IMG/VR virus record: IMGVR_UViG_3300025030_000289
Coordinates: 1 to 35,529 of that record
DNA length: 35,529 bases
Origin: a virus
Reading direction: 5' to 3' (one strand)
A program made the translations under genes and the position numbers. This document shows positions 1 to 4,923 of the stretch, piece after piece (position 1 is the stretch's first letter; every line of letters begins with the position of its first letter). The notes below the pieces were generated by a model. That model was not told the origin of the DNA. It saw nothing but the letters and a program-made list of their open reading frames with translations, and did no database searches.

Positions 1-103
1 GAAAGAACATTTTAAAGCAATTGGCAGAACAGAAGGTTACACACCTGAAGAAATAGAAGAATACGGCGCTTATATTGATTTGTTTTGCAAGATAGGTAAG
101 TAA
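1..103 (+). CDS. 3' end of an unknown protein (truncated by window edge)
   Basis: The frame is open from base 2 to a TAA at 101-103 and encodes the last 33 residues of a protein. The tail is acidic and helical-looking (TPEEIEEYGAYIDLF) and ends in GK. The start lies outside the window, so no family can be named. It is followed directly by the CTTAACTG repeat typical of this cluster, which supports it as a real upstream member of the same unit. Confidence 0.55.
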   Translation, partial: KEHFKAIGRTEGYTPEEIEEYGAYIDLFCKIGK

Positions 104-118
104 CTTAACTGTTAACTG
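104..118. repeat. CTTAACTG element, two copies back to back
   Basis: CTTAACTG at 104-111 is followed at once by TTAACTG at 112-118, right after the stop codon of the upstream gene and about 15 bp before the ribosome site of the next. It belongs to the family of intergenic elements found only in the first 4.9 kb. Confidence 0.7.
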
Positions 119-149
119 TTGCCGATTGGCTAACTAAAGGAGATAAATC

Positions 150-350
150 ATGAGCGCAAACTATTTGCCTTTCAGAGATGATGTAAAACACGTAATTGCA
201 CATAGAAAGCCTACTTCTAGCGAAATTCGTTTTGGTGAAGGAGCTACACATTATAAAGAATTTCCTGTTGAAATGTGGAAAGATAAAAACGGCAAGCCTA
301 AAGTATGGATCAAATGCCCTGAAGACGGCTTACGTTACTATCGCCGTTAA
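150..350 (+). CDS. Unknown small protein, 66 aa
   Basis: The ATG lies 8 bp behind an AAAGGAG ribosome site. The product is short and basic with a WKDKNGKPKVWIKCPEDG stretch that looks like a beta-hairpin, and ends in YYRR. No signal peptide, membrane segment or catalytic motif is visible, and I do not recognise the family. It sits in the left cluster of small accessory genes, whose products are probably early host-takeover or accessory proteins (inference from position only). Confidence 0.7.
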   Translation: MSANYLPFRDDVKHVIAHRKPTSSEIRFGEGATHYKEFPVEMWKDKNGKPKVWIKCPEDGLRYYRR

Positions 351-359
351 CTGGTTAGT

Positions 360-371
360 TTGCCCACAATA
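360..371. repeat. TTGCCCACAATA copy of the dispersed quasi-palindrome, next to a ribosome site
   Basis: The word TTGCCCACAAT lies immediately 5' of the AAGGAG ribosome site of the next gene. The same placement recurs at 3351, 18091 and 20781. Its arms (TTG and CAA) are inverted around CCCA. Confidence 0.6.
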
Positions 372-383
372 AGGAGATATGCC

Positions 384-650
384 ATGTATGCACTCTTCAA
401 TCGCTTTGAAATAGAAATGACACTAGCACAAGCTCAATCAGCCTCACAGCCTGGAAAGGATGCTAGCGACGATGTAAACGCATTGCTTCAGTTACCTAAG
501 ATCAAGCGTCAACTTGCTAAGATCAGCGACGATGATCTAGCCGCTGAACTGCGCGAATATGGCGCTTGGGACGATGAAGAATTGCAGGATAGGCAAGCTA
601 ACGAGCAAAGAATCATCTGGCTTGCGGCGGGTAATATCGTTGACCGTTAG
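384..650 (+). CDS. Conserved small phage protein, 88 aa
   Basis: The start is placed at ATG 384 because an AAGGAG lies 8 bp upstream; an upstream in-frame TTG at 360 lacks a site. The C-terminal half has the pattern DDLAAELREYGAWDDEEL followed by DRQANEQRIIWLAAGNI, resembling short phage proteins whose tail reads R-x-LW-x-AAG-x-I. Function is unknown. It is acidic and predicted to be mostly helical. It ends with TAG and is followed by a paired CTTAACTG element. Confidence 0.8.
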   Translation: MYALFNRFEIEMTLAQAQSASQPGKDASDDVNALLQLPKIKRQLAKISDDDLAAELREYGAWDDEELQDRQANEQRIIWLAAGNIVDR

Positions 651-653
651 CGT

Positions 654-682
654 CTTAACTGTTAATCTTTGGCTCTTAACTG
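654..682. repeat. CTTAACTG pair, 21-bp spacing
   Basis: Exact copies start at 654 and 675, 21 bp apart, in the gap between two genes. A TTTGACTAAAGGAG segment follows, as after most other pairs. Confidence 0.75.
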
Positions 683-709
683 CTAACCTTTGACTAAAGG
701 AGAAACACA

Positions 710-1003
710 ATGAAAAAGACAACTGTATACGTAGTAAGTTGGGATTGTGGAACTAGCGGCGGCTTTGACTGGTATTACAAAGAAGATTTAGCCAAATCTG
801 CATTTGAGAAAGAAAAGACTGACATGTCAGCCGATAAACTTGTTTCTGACAAAGAAGCTGTTTATTACTTTGAGCATGAAACGGATAATATTGATGATGC
901 TGAAGCTGTAACAGAAGAGATTGACGCAAAGCTATTCTTTTATGAGGATGAAAGCGCCGATACTATAAAATGGAATAAAGTTGAGCATTTATGCAATCTT
1001 TAA
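710..1003 (+). CDS. Unknown acidic small protein, 97 aa
   Basis: The ATG sits 7 bp behind AAAGGAG. The protein begins MKKTTVYVVSWDCGTSGGFDWYY, suggesting a beta-strand start, and becomes strongly acidic in the second half (EHETDNIDDAEAVTEEID). Small acidic phage proteins can mimic DNA or inhibit host factors, but nothing here proves that role. No known family recognised. Confidence 0.7.
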   Translation: MKKTTVYVVSWDCGTSGGFDWYYKEDLAKSAFEKEKTDMSADKLVSDKEAVYYFEHETDNIDDAEAVTEEIDAKLFFYEDESADTIKWNKVEHLCNL

Positions 1004-1013
1004 GGAGCCTAAA

Positions 1014-1352
1014 ATGCGAATGTGGATGCAAAACCCTAAAATTATGTGCAAGAAACATCTAATTGGAGAGCACGGCGAAACGCACAAATTCCCGCATAAC
1101 TGGCAAAAGAAACACTCCATAACAGGACGCATAGCGGTTAACTCAATTGAGCCTGGATCATACAAAGCTAGGCATGATGTATTAGCCAATGAAATGCTAG
1201 CTAGAGGTTATAATCATATGTCACCGCTTGAACAACCTGACTTTAGTTATCTGCCAGCTGAACAGCAAGCGGCTAAAGTTGATCAAGAGTTATCACTTGA
1301 ACTGTTGATTGAACGTTGTCCTGAATGTGCTCAATTGTGGGCAAATAGCTAG
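1014..1352 (+). CDS. Pyrimidine-dimer DNA glycosylase family (T4 DenV-like), 112 aa
   Basis: The N-terminus MRMWMQNPKIMCKKHLIGEH matches the Pyr_excise family related to T4 endonuclease V, which excises UV-induced pyrimidine dimers and nicks the abasic site. The family acid is in the GEHGE segment (about residues 19-23), followed by RHDVLANEMLARGYNHMSPL and a CPEC pair near the end. Start ATG 1014 has TAAGGAG 7 bp upstream. T4 DenV uses the amino group of Thr2; here residue 2 is Arg, so the same chemistry cannot be assumed. The 3' end holds one copy of the dispersed TGTGGGCA word (1336). Confidence 0.75.
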   Translation: MRMWMQNPKIMCKKHLIGEHGETHKFPHNWQKKHSITGRIAVNSIEPGSYKARHDVLANEMLARGYNHMSPLEQPDFSYLPAEQQAAKVDQELSLELLIERCPECAQLWANS

Positions 1353-1369
1353 TTAAGGAGAGTTAAGCC

Positions 1370-1540
1370 ATGAAAACGAAACGATACCTTTTCAACATTG
1401 AAGAAGTGATTGCAATTAGAGAAGCTTTAATTGAATACCGGCAAATGCTAAGACAAGCTAAGGTTGATAACGAGCATAAAAGGCACGTTGACGCTTTAGC
1501 GGATCAATTCAAGCAAGATGCTATTTTGTGGCGTTCTTAA
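1370..1540 (+). CDS. Unknown small protein, 56 aa
   Basis: ATG 1370 follows AAGGAGAGTTAAGCC. The product (MKTKRYLFNIEEVIAIREAL to FKQDAILWRS) looks all-helical, with charged residues spaced as in a coiled coil. The stop codon TAA is part of a CTTAACTG repeat. Family unknown. Confidence 0.65.
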   Translation: MKTKRYLFNIEEVIAIREALIEYRQMLRQAKVDNEHKRHVDALADQFKQDAILWRS

Positions 1541-1564
1541 CTGCTCTCACTTTCTACTTAACTG
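1536..1564. repeat. CTTAACTG pair, 21-bp spacing
   Basis: Exact copies start at 1536 and 1557. The first copy supplies the TAA stop of the upstream 56-aa gene. An ACTGATTGACTAAACAGGAGG segment leads into the next ribosome site. Confidence 0.75.
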
Positions 1565-1593
1565 CAACTGATTGACTAAACAGGAGGTAACAA

Positions 1594-1863
1594 ATGAAAC
1601 TCTTAATTGCAGATAAAACTTTTGTTTACGAATTAAACGCGAAAGGTGAAAACCGGCTTTACTTCAAAATTTACCCTGGGTGCGATAATGATAATAACAG
1701 AACTTCTGAGGAAGAACTTGCTAAAGCTGCTAACTTGTTTGCCGCTGCTCCTGAACTTTTGGAAGCATTAGAATACTTCTTAACAGTTGAAACTTTACTA
1801 TCTCACGGTGATGATAGAGTTACGAAAGCTAAAGAAGCTATCGCTAAAGCGAAAGGAGAATAA
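1594..1863 (+). CDS. Conserved small phage protein with AAAPELLEAL motif, 89 aa
   Basis: ATG 1594 follows AGGAGGTAACAA. The centre carries LAKAANLFAAAPELLEALEYF, a motif recurring in short phage proteins of unknown role, followed by a Lys/Ala-rich helical tail. The N-terminal part looks like beta-strands (KLLIADKTFVYEL). No enzymatic residues are evident. The gene ends 2 bp before the ATG of the next. Confidence 0.8.
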   Translation: MKLLIADKTFVYELNAKGENRLYFKIYPGCDNDNNRTSEEELAKAANLFAAAPELLEALEYFLTVETLLSHGDDRVTKAKEAIAKAKGE

Positions 1864-1865
1864 AA

Positions 1866-2021
1866 ATGGATAAATACAAAGGAACTAAATTAGAACGTTA
1901 CTTTGAATATTACAAGCTTGGCTGGATTGAAAGATATGGTAGTCTTGACAACAAGAACCAATGGAATGAAACGTTTGAAGAGTTTGTTTTGTCTTTTGTA
2001 CCTGAAAGATTGTTAGCTTAA
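1866..2021 (+). CDS. Unknown small protein, 51 aa
   Basis: ATG 1866 follows AAAGGAGAATAAAA. The product (MDKYKGTKLERYFEYYKLGW to FVPERLLA) is rich in aromatic and charged residues and looks helical. Its TAA stop is inside a CTTAACTG repeat. Not recognised. Confidence 0.65.
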   Translation: MDKYKGTKLERYFEYYKLGWIERYGSLDNKNQWNETFEEFVLSFVPERLLA

Positions 2022-2045
2022 CTGTCCCTCTTTACCACTTAACTG
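2017..2045. repeat. CTTAACTG pair, 21-bp spacing
   Basis: Exact copies start at 2017 and 2038. The first provides the upstream stop codon; the second is followed by TCACCGATTTCAAGGAGG. Confidence 0.75.
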
Positions 2046-2070
2046 TCACCGATTTCAAGGAGGAAACACA

Positions 2071-2262
2071 ATGAACGCGACACTTAAGCAATTCGCGAAA
2101 CTGGCTAAACGTTGCAAAACCAATAAGCAAGTCACAAGGCTTTGGAATTATGCCGATCATCAAACTAATTGTTGTGAAGCCATGTTTGAAATTTTGCTTA
2201 ACTGTTGTTCGTTTGCATTCAGAGATAAGCGGTACGCTAACTCTATTAACTTCACCTACTAA
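2071..2262 (+). CDS. Unknown cysteine-containing small protein, 63 aa
   Basis: ATG 2071 follows CAAGGAGGAAACACA. The N-terminal half (MNATLKQFAKLAKRCKTNKQ) is basic. The second half contains NCCEAMFEILLNCC and may not be a true protein segment: a CTTAACTG copy at 2197 lies inside the frame, whereas in neighbouring genes it forms the stop. The tail may therefore be a frameshifted extension of a shorter gene. Confidence 0.5.
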   Translation: MNATLKQFAKLAKRCKTNKQVTRLWNYADHQTNCCEAMFEILLNCCSFAFRDKRYANSINFTY

Positions 2263-2279
2263 CTGTCACCACTTAACTA
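2258..2279. repeat. Diverged CTTAACTG pair (spacing 14)
   Basis: ACTAACTG at 2258 and CTTAACTA at 2272 are one-base variants and are closer together than the 21 bp of the standard pairs. They occupy the same position between stop codon and ribosome site. Confidence 0.5.
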
Positions 2280-2293
2280 AAGGAGAACTTAAA

Positions 2294-2470
2294 ATGAAAG
2301 CTGAAATCAAAGGTAACAATCTTGTAATCACTATCGAACTGCAAAAGCCTACGCTCTCAACATCCGGCAAAACTAAGGTTGTTGCCAGCACTCATGGTAA
2401 TAAGGTTACGGACGTTATCATTGAGGGTAAACCTGTTACTATCGGTGTCAACTGCTATATCGCTAAGTAA
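2294..2470 (+). CDS. Conserved small phage protein, 58 aa
   Basis: Start ATG 2294 is chosen because AAAGGAGAACTTAAA precedes it; the frame stays open upstream but without a site. The sequence reads ITIELQKPTLSTSGKTKVV then THGNKVTDVIIEGKPV, a pattern seen in many short phage proteins (hydrophobic strands around S-GKT-x-VVAST). Probably a small beta-sheet fold. The SGKT is not a P-loop: the preceding glycine pattern is missing. Role unknown. Confidence 0.8.
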   Translation: MKAEIKGNNLVITIELQKPTLSTSGKTKVVASTHGNKVTDVIIEGKPVTIGVNCYIAK

Positions 2471-2485
2471 AGGAGGTCTGAAGTT

Positions 2486-2668
2486 ATGAAAGCATTATTC
2501 GGTCTAAGAATAGGTGCTGAAGATTGGCAAGAAGAGTTGATAACTGAAGTTGAAGAACGCTTTGAAGCGGCTAAACAATGGGCAATTGAAAACGGTTTTG
2601 ATCCTAAGAAGTTTAGAGTTGTTACCGTTGACGGATTACCTAACTTTGCTAAAACCATAAGGAGGTAG
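2486..2668 (+). CDS. Unknown small protein, 60 aa
   Basis: ATG 2486 follows AAAGGAGGTCTGAAGTT. The product is acidic and helical in the middle (EDWQEELITEVEERFEAAKQ) and has a possible strand FRVVTVDG near the end. No family recognised. It ends with its own stop 4 bp before the next ATG, consistent with coupled translation. Confidence 0.7.
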   Translation: MKALFGLRIGAEDWQEELITEVEERFEAAKQWAIENGFDPKKFRVVTVDGLPNFAKTIRR

Positions 2669-2672
2669 CCAA

Positions 2673-3083
2673 ATGCAAACCCTAGACACGCTTCAAAACC
2701 GCCTCACAGCGGTCATCAAAGCTCGCTTCCCTGACTCGTACCTACACTTCAAGGTAAGTACCCTAGGAAACGAAAATAGGCCGTCCCTGATCGTATCTTT
2801 CGCGCTAGGTTCCGGTCCTGACAGCTGGCCGAACCACATCATTCACAACGATCCAGGTCATACTATATTCTTGATTCATTCGGTCAAGAATATGGACGGT
2901 AGCATTAGCGACCTTACATTAGACGGCTCTATTGCTGGCTACTGGACCGGCAACAAGAGGGAGAAATTGAATTGGCGCGATATCAAGCAACCGAGCAATG
3001 AGGATAAGGTTGTTAGGCAAGTTACACGCTATTTCGATTCTATGTTGGCGGCGATTTTAGCTTCAACGGGGAGATTATCATGA
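2673..3083 (+). CDS. Unknown phage protein, 136 aa
   Basis: ATG 2673 follows AAGGAGGTAGCCAA. It is a mixed alpha/beta protein with GSGPDSWPNHIIHNDPGHT in the middle and a helical tail (DKVVRQVTRYFDSMLAAILA). No recognised catalytic motif. The 5' half uses many C-ending codons while the 3' half uses T-ending ones. It overlaps the next ATG by 4 bp (ATGA). Confidence 0.75.
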   Translation: MQTLDTLQNRLTAVIKARFPDSYLHFKVSTLGNENRPSLIVSFALGSGPDSWPNHIIHNDPGHTIFLIHSVKNMDGSISDLTLDGSIAGYWTGNKREKLNWRDIKQPSNEDKVVRQVTRYFDSMLAAILASTGRLS

Positions 3084-3319
3084 ACTGGACAAGCGTCAAA
3101 GACAAGTTACCTGAAGTTACGCAAGAGAATGAATACAGCGAGTTTACAAGCGGTCCTGTTTTAGTTTACCATGCTAAATGGGGAACAATGTGCGTTGCTG
3201 CATATCGAGCATGGGATATAGATGAACCTGTATTTGTGTGGAATACTTGCGATAGCGAAGGTTGGGATATTACCGATGAAGTTACCCATTGGATGCCGCT
3301 ACCTAGTTCACCCGCTTAA
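3080..3319 (+). CDS. DUF551-family protein, 79 aa
   Basis: It begins MNWTSVKDKLPE, carries GPVLVYHAKWG, and ends VTHWMPLPSSPA, the order W-x-S-V-x-D-x-LP ... VLV ... THWMPLP that defines the DUF551 family common in phages and prophages. Biochemical role unknown. ATG 3080 follows GGGGAGATTATC and overlaps the upstream stop. Its TAA stop lies within a CTTAACTG repeat. Confidence 0.85.
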   Translation: MNWTSVKDKLPEVTQENEYSEFTSGPVLVYHAKWGTMCVAAYRAWDIDEPVFVWNTCDSEGWDITDEVTHWMPLPSSPA

Positions 3320-3343
3320 CTGCAACCAATTACTACTTAACTG
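3315..3343. repeat. CTTAACTG pair, 21-bp spacing
   Basis: Exact copies start at 3315 and 3336, the first covering the DUF551 stop codon. This gap also holds a TTGCCCACAA copy. Confidence 0.75.
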
Positions 3344-3348
3344 CTTTA

Positions 3349-3362
3349 AATTGCCCACAATT
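3349..3362. repeat. AATTGCCCACAATT copy of the dispersed quasi-palindrome
   Basis: The most symmetric copy in the window: AATTG and CAATT are inverted 5-bp arms around CCCA. It lies a few bases 5' of the AAGGAG of the gene at 3376. Confidence 0.65.
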
Positions 3363-3375
3363 ATAAGGAGAAGTT

Positions 3376-3645
3376 ATGAAGACTGTCTACAAATACGAAT
3401 TACAATTAACTGATTACCAACGTATAACCGTTCCGTGTGCTGGCCTTTCCGATATACTTCAAGTAGGGCTTGACCCAAAAGGTCAGCTTTGCATTTGGTG
3501 CTTAGTTCAGACTCACGCGACACTGACTGAAACTTACGATATCTTTATTGTGGGTACAGGTAATCCAGTTCCAAATGAAGCTAAAATACACCTAGGAAGC
3601 GTTGTTCAAGGTCCGTTTGTTTGGCATGTGTTTACGGGAGCTTAA
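3376..3645 (+). CDS. DUF7352-like conserved phage protein, 89 aa
   Basis: It starts MKTVYKYELQLTDYQRITVP, continues with VGLDPKGQLCIWCLV and GTGNPVP, and ends VQGPFVWHVFTGA. This order (YKYEL, LC-x-W-x-LV, GTG, FVWHVF) is widespread in phage genomes, usually as DUF7352. It is probably a small beta protein. ATG 3376 follows AAGGAGAAGTT. No function is established. Confidence 0.85.
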   Translation: MKTVYKYELQLTDYQRITVPCAGLSDILQVGLDPKGQLCIWCLVQTHATLTETYDIFIVGTGNPVPNEAKIHLGSVVQGPFVWHVFTGA

Positions 3646-3648
3646 ACA

Positions 3649-3873
3649 ATGACCAGAACCTTTAAAGTATCACTGTATCACGGCAACAGCAATAAGCAGA
3701 AAACAGAACTAATTGTCACAGCCGGATCAATGCACGCCGCGCTTAAGAAGTTTATGATAGCTAAGTTTCCAGACGATGTGACGTATTACGGTAGAACAGA
3801 AAGCCCTGGTGCTATGTCATTCGGTACATCGGCAAGCGGTCAACGAATTTGGGTTAGGGAGGTGTTGGAGTGA
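3649..3873 (+). CDS. Unknown small protein, 74 aa
   Basis: The ATG is only 3 bp after the previous stop, so translation is likely coupled; the site GGGAGCTTAAACA overlaps that stop. The start TFKVSLYHGNSNKQKTELIV looks like a beta-hairpin, followed by a helix with AALKKFMIAKFPDDVTYYGR. No family recognised. Stop TGA overlaps a GTG start. Confidence 0.65.
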   Translation: MTRTFKVSLYHGNSNKQKTELIVTAGSMHAALKKFMIAKFPDDVTYYGRTESPGAMSFGTSASGQRIWVREVLE

Positions 3874-4007
3874 CAATTGAATACGTAGCAACCGCAAATT
3901 GCATAATTGTTTACTACGAAGTTAAGCTTGAATTTATGTTCAGCGAAACGATCATTACACCATGCATCATTAGCTTTGAGGAATGGATTAATCAAGGAGG
4001 TGAGTAG
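3870..4007 (+). CDS. Unknown small protein, 45 aa, GTG start
   Basis: GTG 3870 overlaps the upstream TGA and lies behind AGGGAGGTGTTGGA. The product has two hydrophobic stretches (NCIIVYYEV and ETIITPCIISF) and a charged end (FEEWINQGGE). Too short to classify; the strong site and tight overlap support it. Confidence 0.6.
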   Translation: MTIEYVATANCIIVYYEVKLEFMFSETIITPCIISFEEWINQGGE

Positions 4008-4009
4008 CC

Positions 4010-4038
4010 CTTAACTGCCGTCGCTTAACCCTTAACTG
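4010..4038. repeat. CTTAACTG pair, 21-bp spacing
   Basis: Exact copies start at 4010 and 4031 with a third partial CTTAACC between them at about 4024. Followed by CCGCCAATTGCTCACTTAAA and a ribosome site. Confidence 0.75.
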
Positions 4039-4075
4039 CCGCCAATTGCTCACTTAAATGAAATAGGAGAGTTTA

Positions 4076-4156
4076 ATGCTGAAATTAAAATGTAGCCAAA
4101 CACTTGAACTTTTGGCTGAATATGGTATTATGCTGACACGCTGTAGGAGTTCTTAA
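4076..4156 (+). CDS. Possible microprotein, 26 aa
   Basis: ATG 4076 follows TAGGAGAGTTTA and the frame runs 26 codons to a TAA that is again part of a CTTAACTG repeat (4152). The sequence has two cysteines (LKCSQ and LTRCRSS) and nothing recognisable. The ribosome site and the stop-repeat pattern, shared with real neighbours, are the support. Confidence 0.45.
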   Translation: MLKLKCSQTLELLAEYGIMLTRCRSS

Positions 4157-4159
4157 CTG
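4152..4159. repeat. Single CTTAACTG copy
   Basis: One exact copy covers the stop of the 26-aa frame; no second copy is found 21 bp downstream, where CGGTTAATTGCCGCC occurs instead. Confidence 0.6.
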
Positions 4160-4189
4160 CGGTTAATTGCCGCCTGAAAGGAGTAAGAA

Positions 4190-4501
4190 ATGAAAAAGCT
4201 GCTTGAGCGTTTCGAGGCGTATTTCCTGGCAATGGGTTATAAGAAAATGCCTTACAAGAACACGAATTACAGGTTGTTTGCTCTAACGTTTGTAACGGAT
4301 AGCGTTGTTCATGTCAGATATGTATTTCTAGGTAGCAACGGCGCTGTGCGAGTTAATATTGACAACAAATCTGCTGCCGGTAGCTTTTCCAAAACCGAGC
4401 AATACCGCAAGATTTTAGATAAATGGGAAGCTAGTAAGTTGACTAAATCTGCGCCTAAGAGAGCTAATGATGGTAAAGGCTGTGTTGGGGCTAGGTGTTA
4501 A
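4190..4501 (+). CDS. Unknown basic protein, 103 aa
   Basis: ATG 4190 follows AAAGGAGTAAGAA. A helical start (KKLLERFEAYFLAMGYKKMP) leads to beta-like segments (YRLFALTFV, VVHVRYVFLG) and a basic, unstructured tail ending GKGCVGARC. A small alpha/beta fold is likely. No family recognised. Confidence 0.7.
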   Translation: MKKLLERFEAYFLAMGYKKMPYKNTNYRLFALTFVTDSVVHVRYVFLGSNGAVRVNIDNKSAAGSFSKTEQYRKILDKWEASKLTKSAPKRANDGKGCVGARC

Positions 4502-4519
4502 TTACTTTAAGGAGATTGC

Positions 4520-4684
4520 ATGACAGGTAAGTTTAAATGGCATAAATGCATTAAATCCGGTGTTAGCTATGCGCCAAGATCAATGGATGTTTTAGTTATA
4601 TTGGATAGACAGGTTGGAACGAGTGATTATTTCTATTTCCCGCGCAAGGAATGGGAGAATCAAGGAGGCGAAGGAGATGTTTGA
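4520..4684 (+). CDS. Unknown small protein, 54 aa
   Basis: ATG 4520 follows TAAGGAGATTGC. It begins MTGKFKWHKCIKSG and has a hydrophobic strand SMDVLVILDRQ. Not recognised. The 3' end contains AAGGAGGCGAAGGAG, the ribosome site of the next gene, which overlaps it by 8 bp. Confidence 0.6.
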   Translation: MTGKFKWHKCIKSGVSYAPRSMDVLVILDRQVGTSDYFYFPRKEWENQGGEGDV

Positions 4685-4835
4685 ATACAGATTCGAAGAA
4701 GCATGGAAAGCTTACGCTGACGGTCTGACCATTTATTCACGACTTCAATTTTGTGATCATTTTAGTTTAAAATTAGCAGCTAACGTTGATTCATTTTATG
4801 TAAAACATTGGCGTAAAGTTTGTGAGGAATATTGA
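4677..4835 (+). CDS. Unknown small protein, 52 aa
   Basis: Start ATG 4677 is preferred over earlier in-frame alternatives because AAGGAGGCGAAGGAG sits just before it. The product (MFEYRFEEAWKAYADGLTIY to WRKVCEEY) is rich in aromatics and helical. Last gene of the left cluster; it stops 48 bp before the convergent terminator. Confidence 0.65.
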   Translation: MFEYRFEEAWKAYADGLTIYSRLQFCDHFSLKLAANVDSFYVKHWRKVCEEY

Positions 4836-4837
4836 CC

Positions 4838-4866
4838 TTTAACTGTACTTACTTGACGCTTAACTG
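4838..4866. repeat. CTTAACTG pair (first copy one base off), 21-bp spacing
   Basis: TTTAACTG at 4838 and CTTAACTG at 4859 keep the 21-bp period. This copy is followed by the terminator rather than a ribosome site, so the element is not tied to translation of a downstream gene. Confidence 0.7.
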
Positions 4867-4883
4867 CCATCAGTTGACAAACT

Positions 4884-4916
4884 AAAGCCCTCCTAGAGTG
4901 ATTCAAGGAGGGCTTT
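4884..4916. terminator. Strong bidirectional terminator between convergent units
   Basis: Arms 4884-4894 (AAAGCCCTCCT) and 4906-4916 (AGGAGGGCTTT) are exact inverse complements, 11 bp, with an 11-nt loop. The A-run and T-run flank the stem, so it can act in both directions. It separates the plus-strand small genes from the minus-strand primase-helicase unit. Confidence 0.9.
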
Positions 4917-4923
4917 GTTGTAT

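Noticed and set aside
2150-2293. N-terminal extension of the 58-aa gene at 2294
   Set aside because: The frame is open but overlaps another gene and the repeat element; the strong ribosome site is just before ATG 2294.
104-4866. CRISPR array suggested by regularly spaced repeats
   Set aside because: Repeats are only 8 bp, come in pairs separated by genes, and spacers within pairs are about 13 bp; no cas genes are seen.
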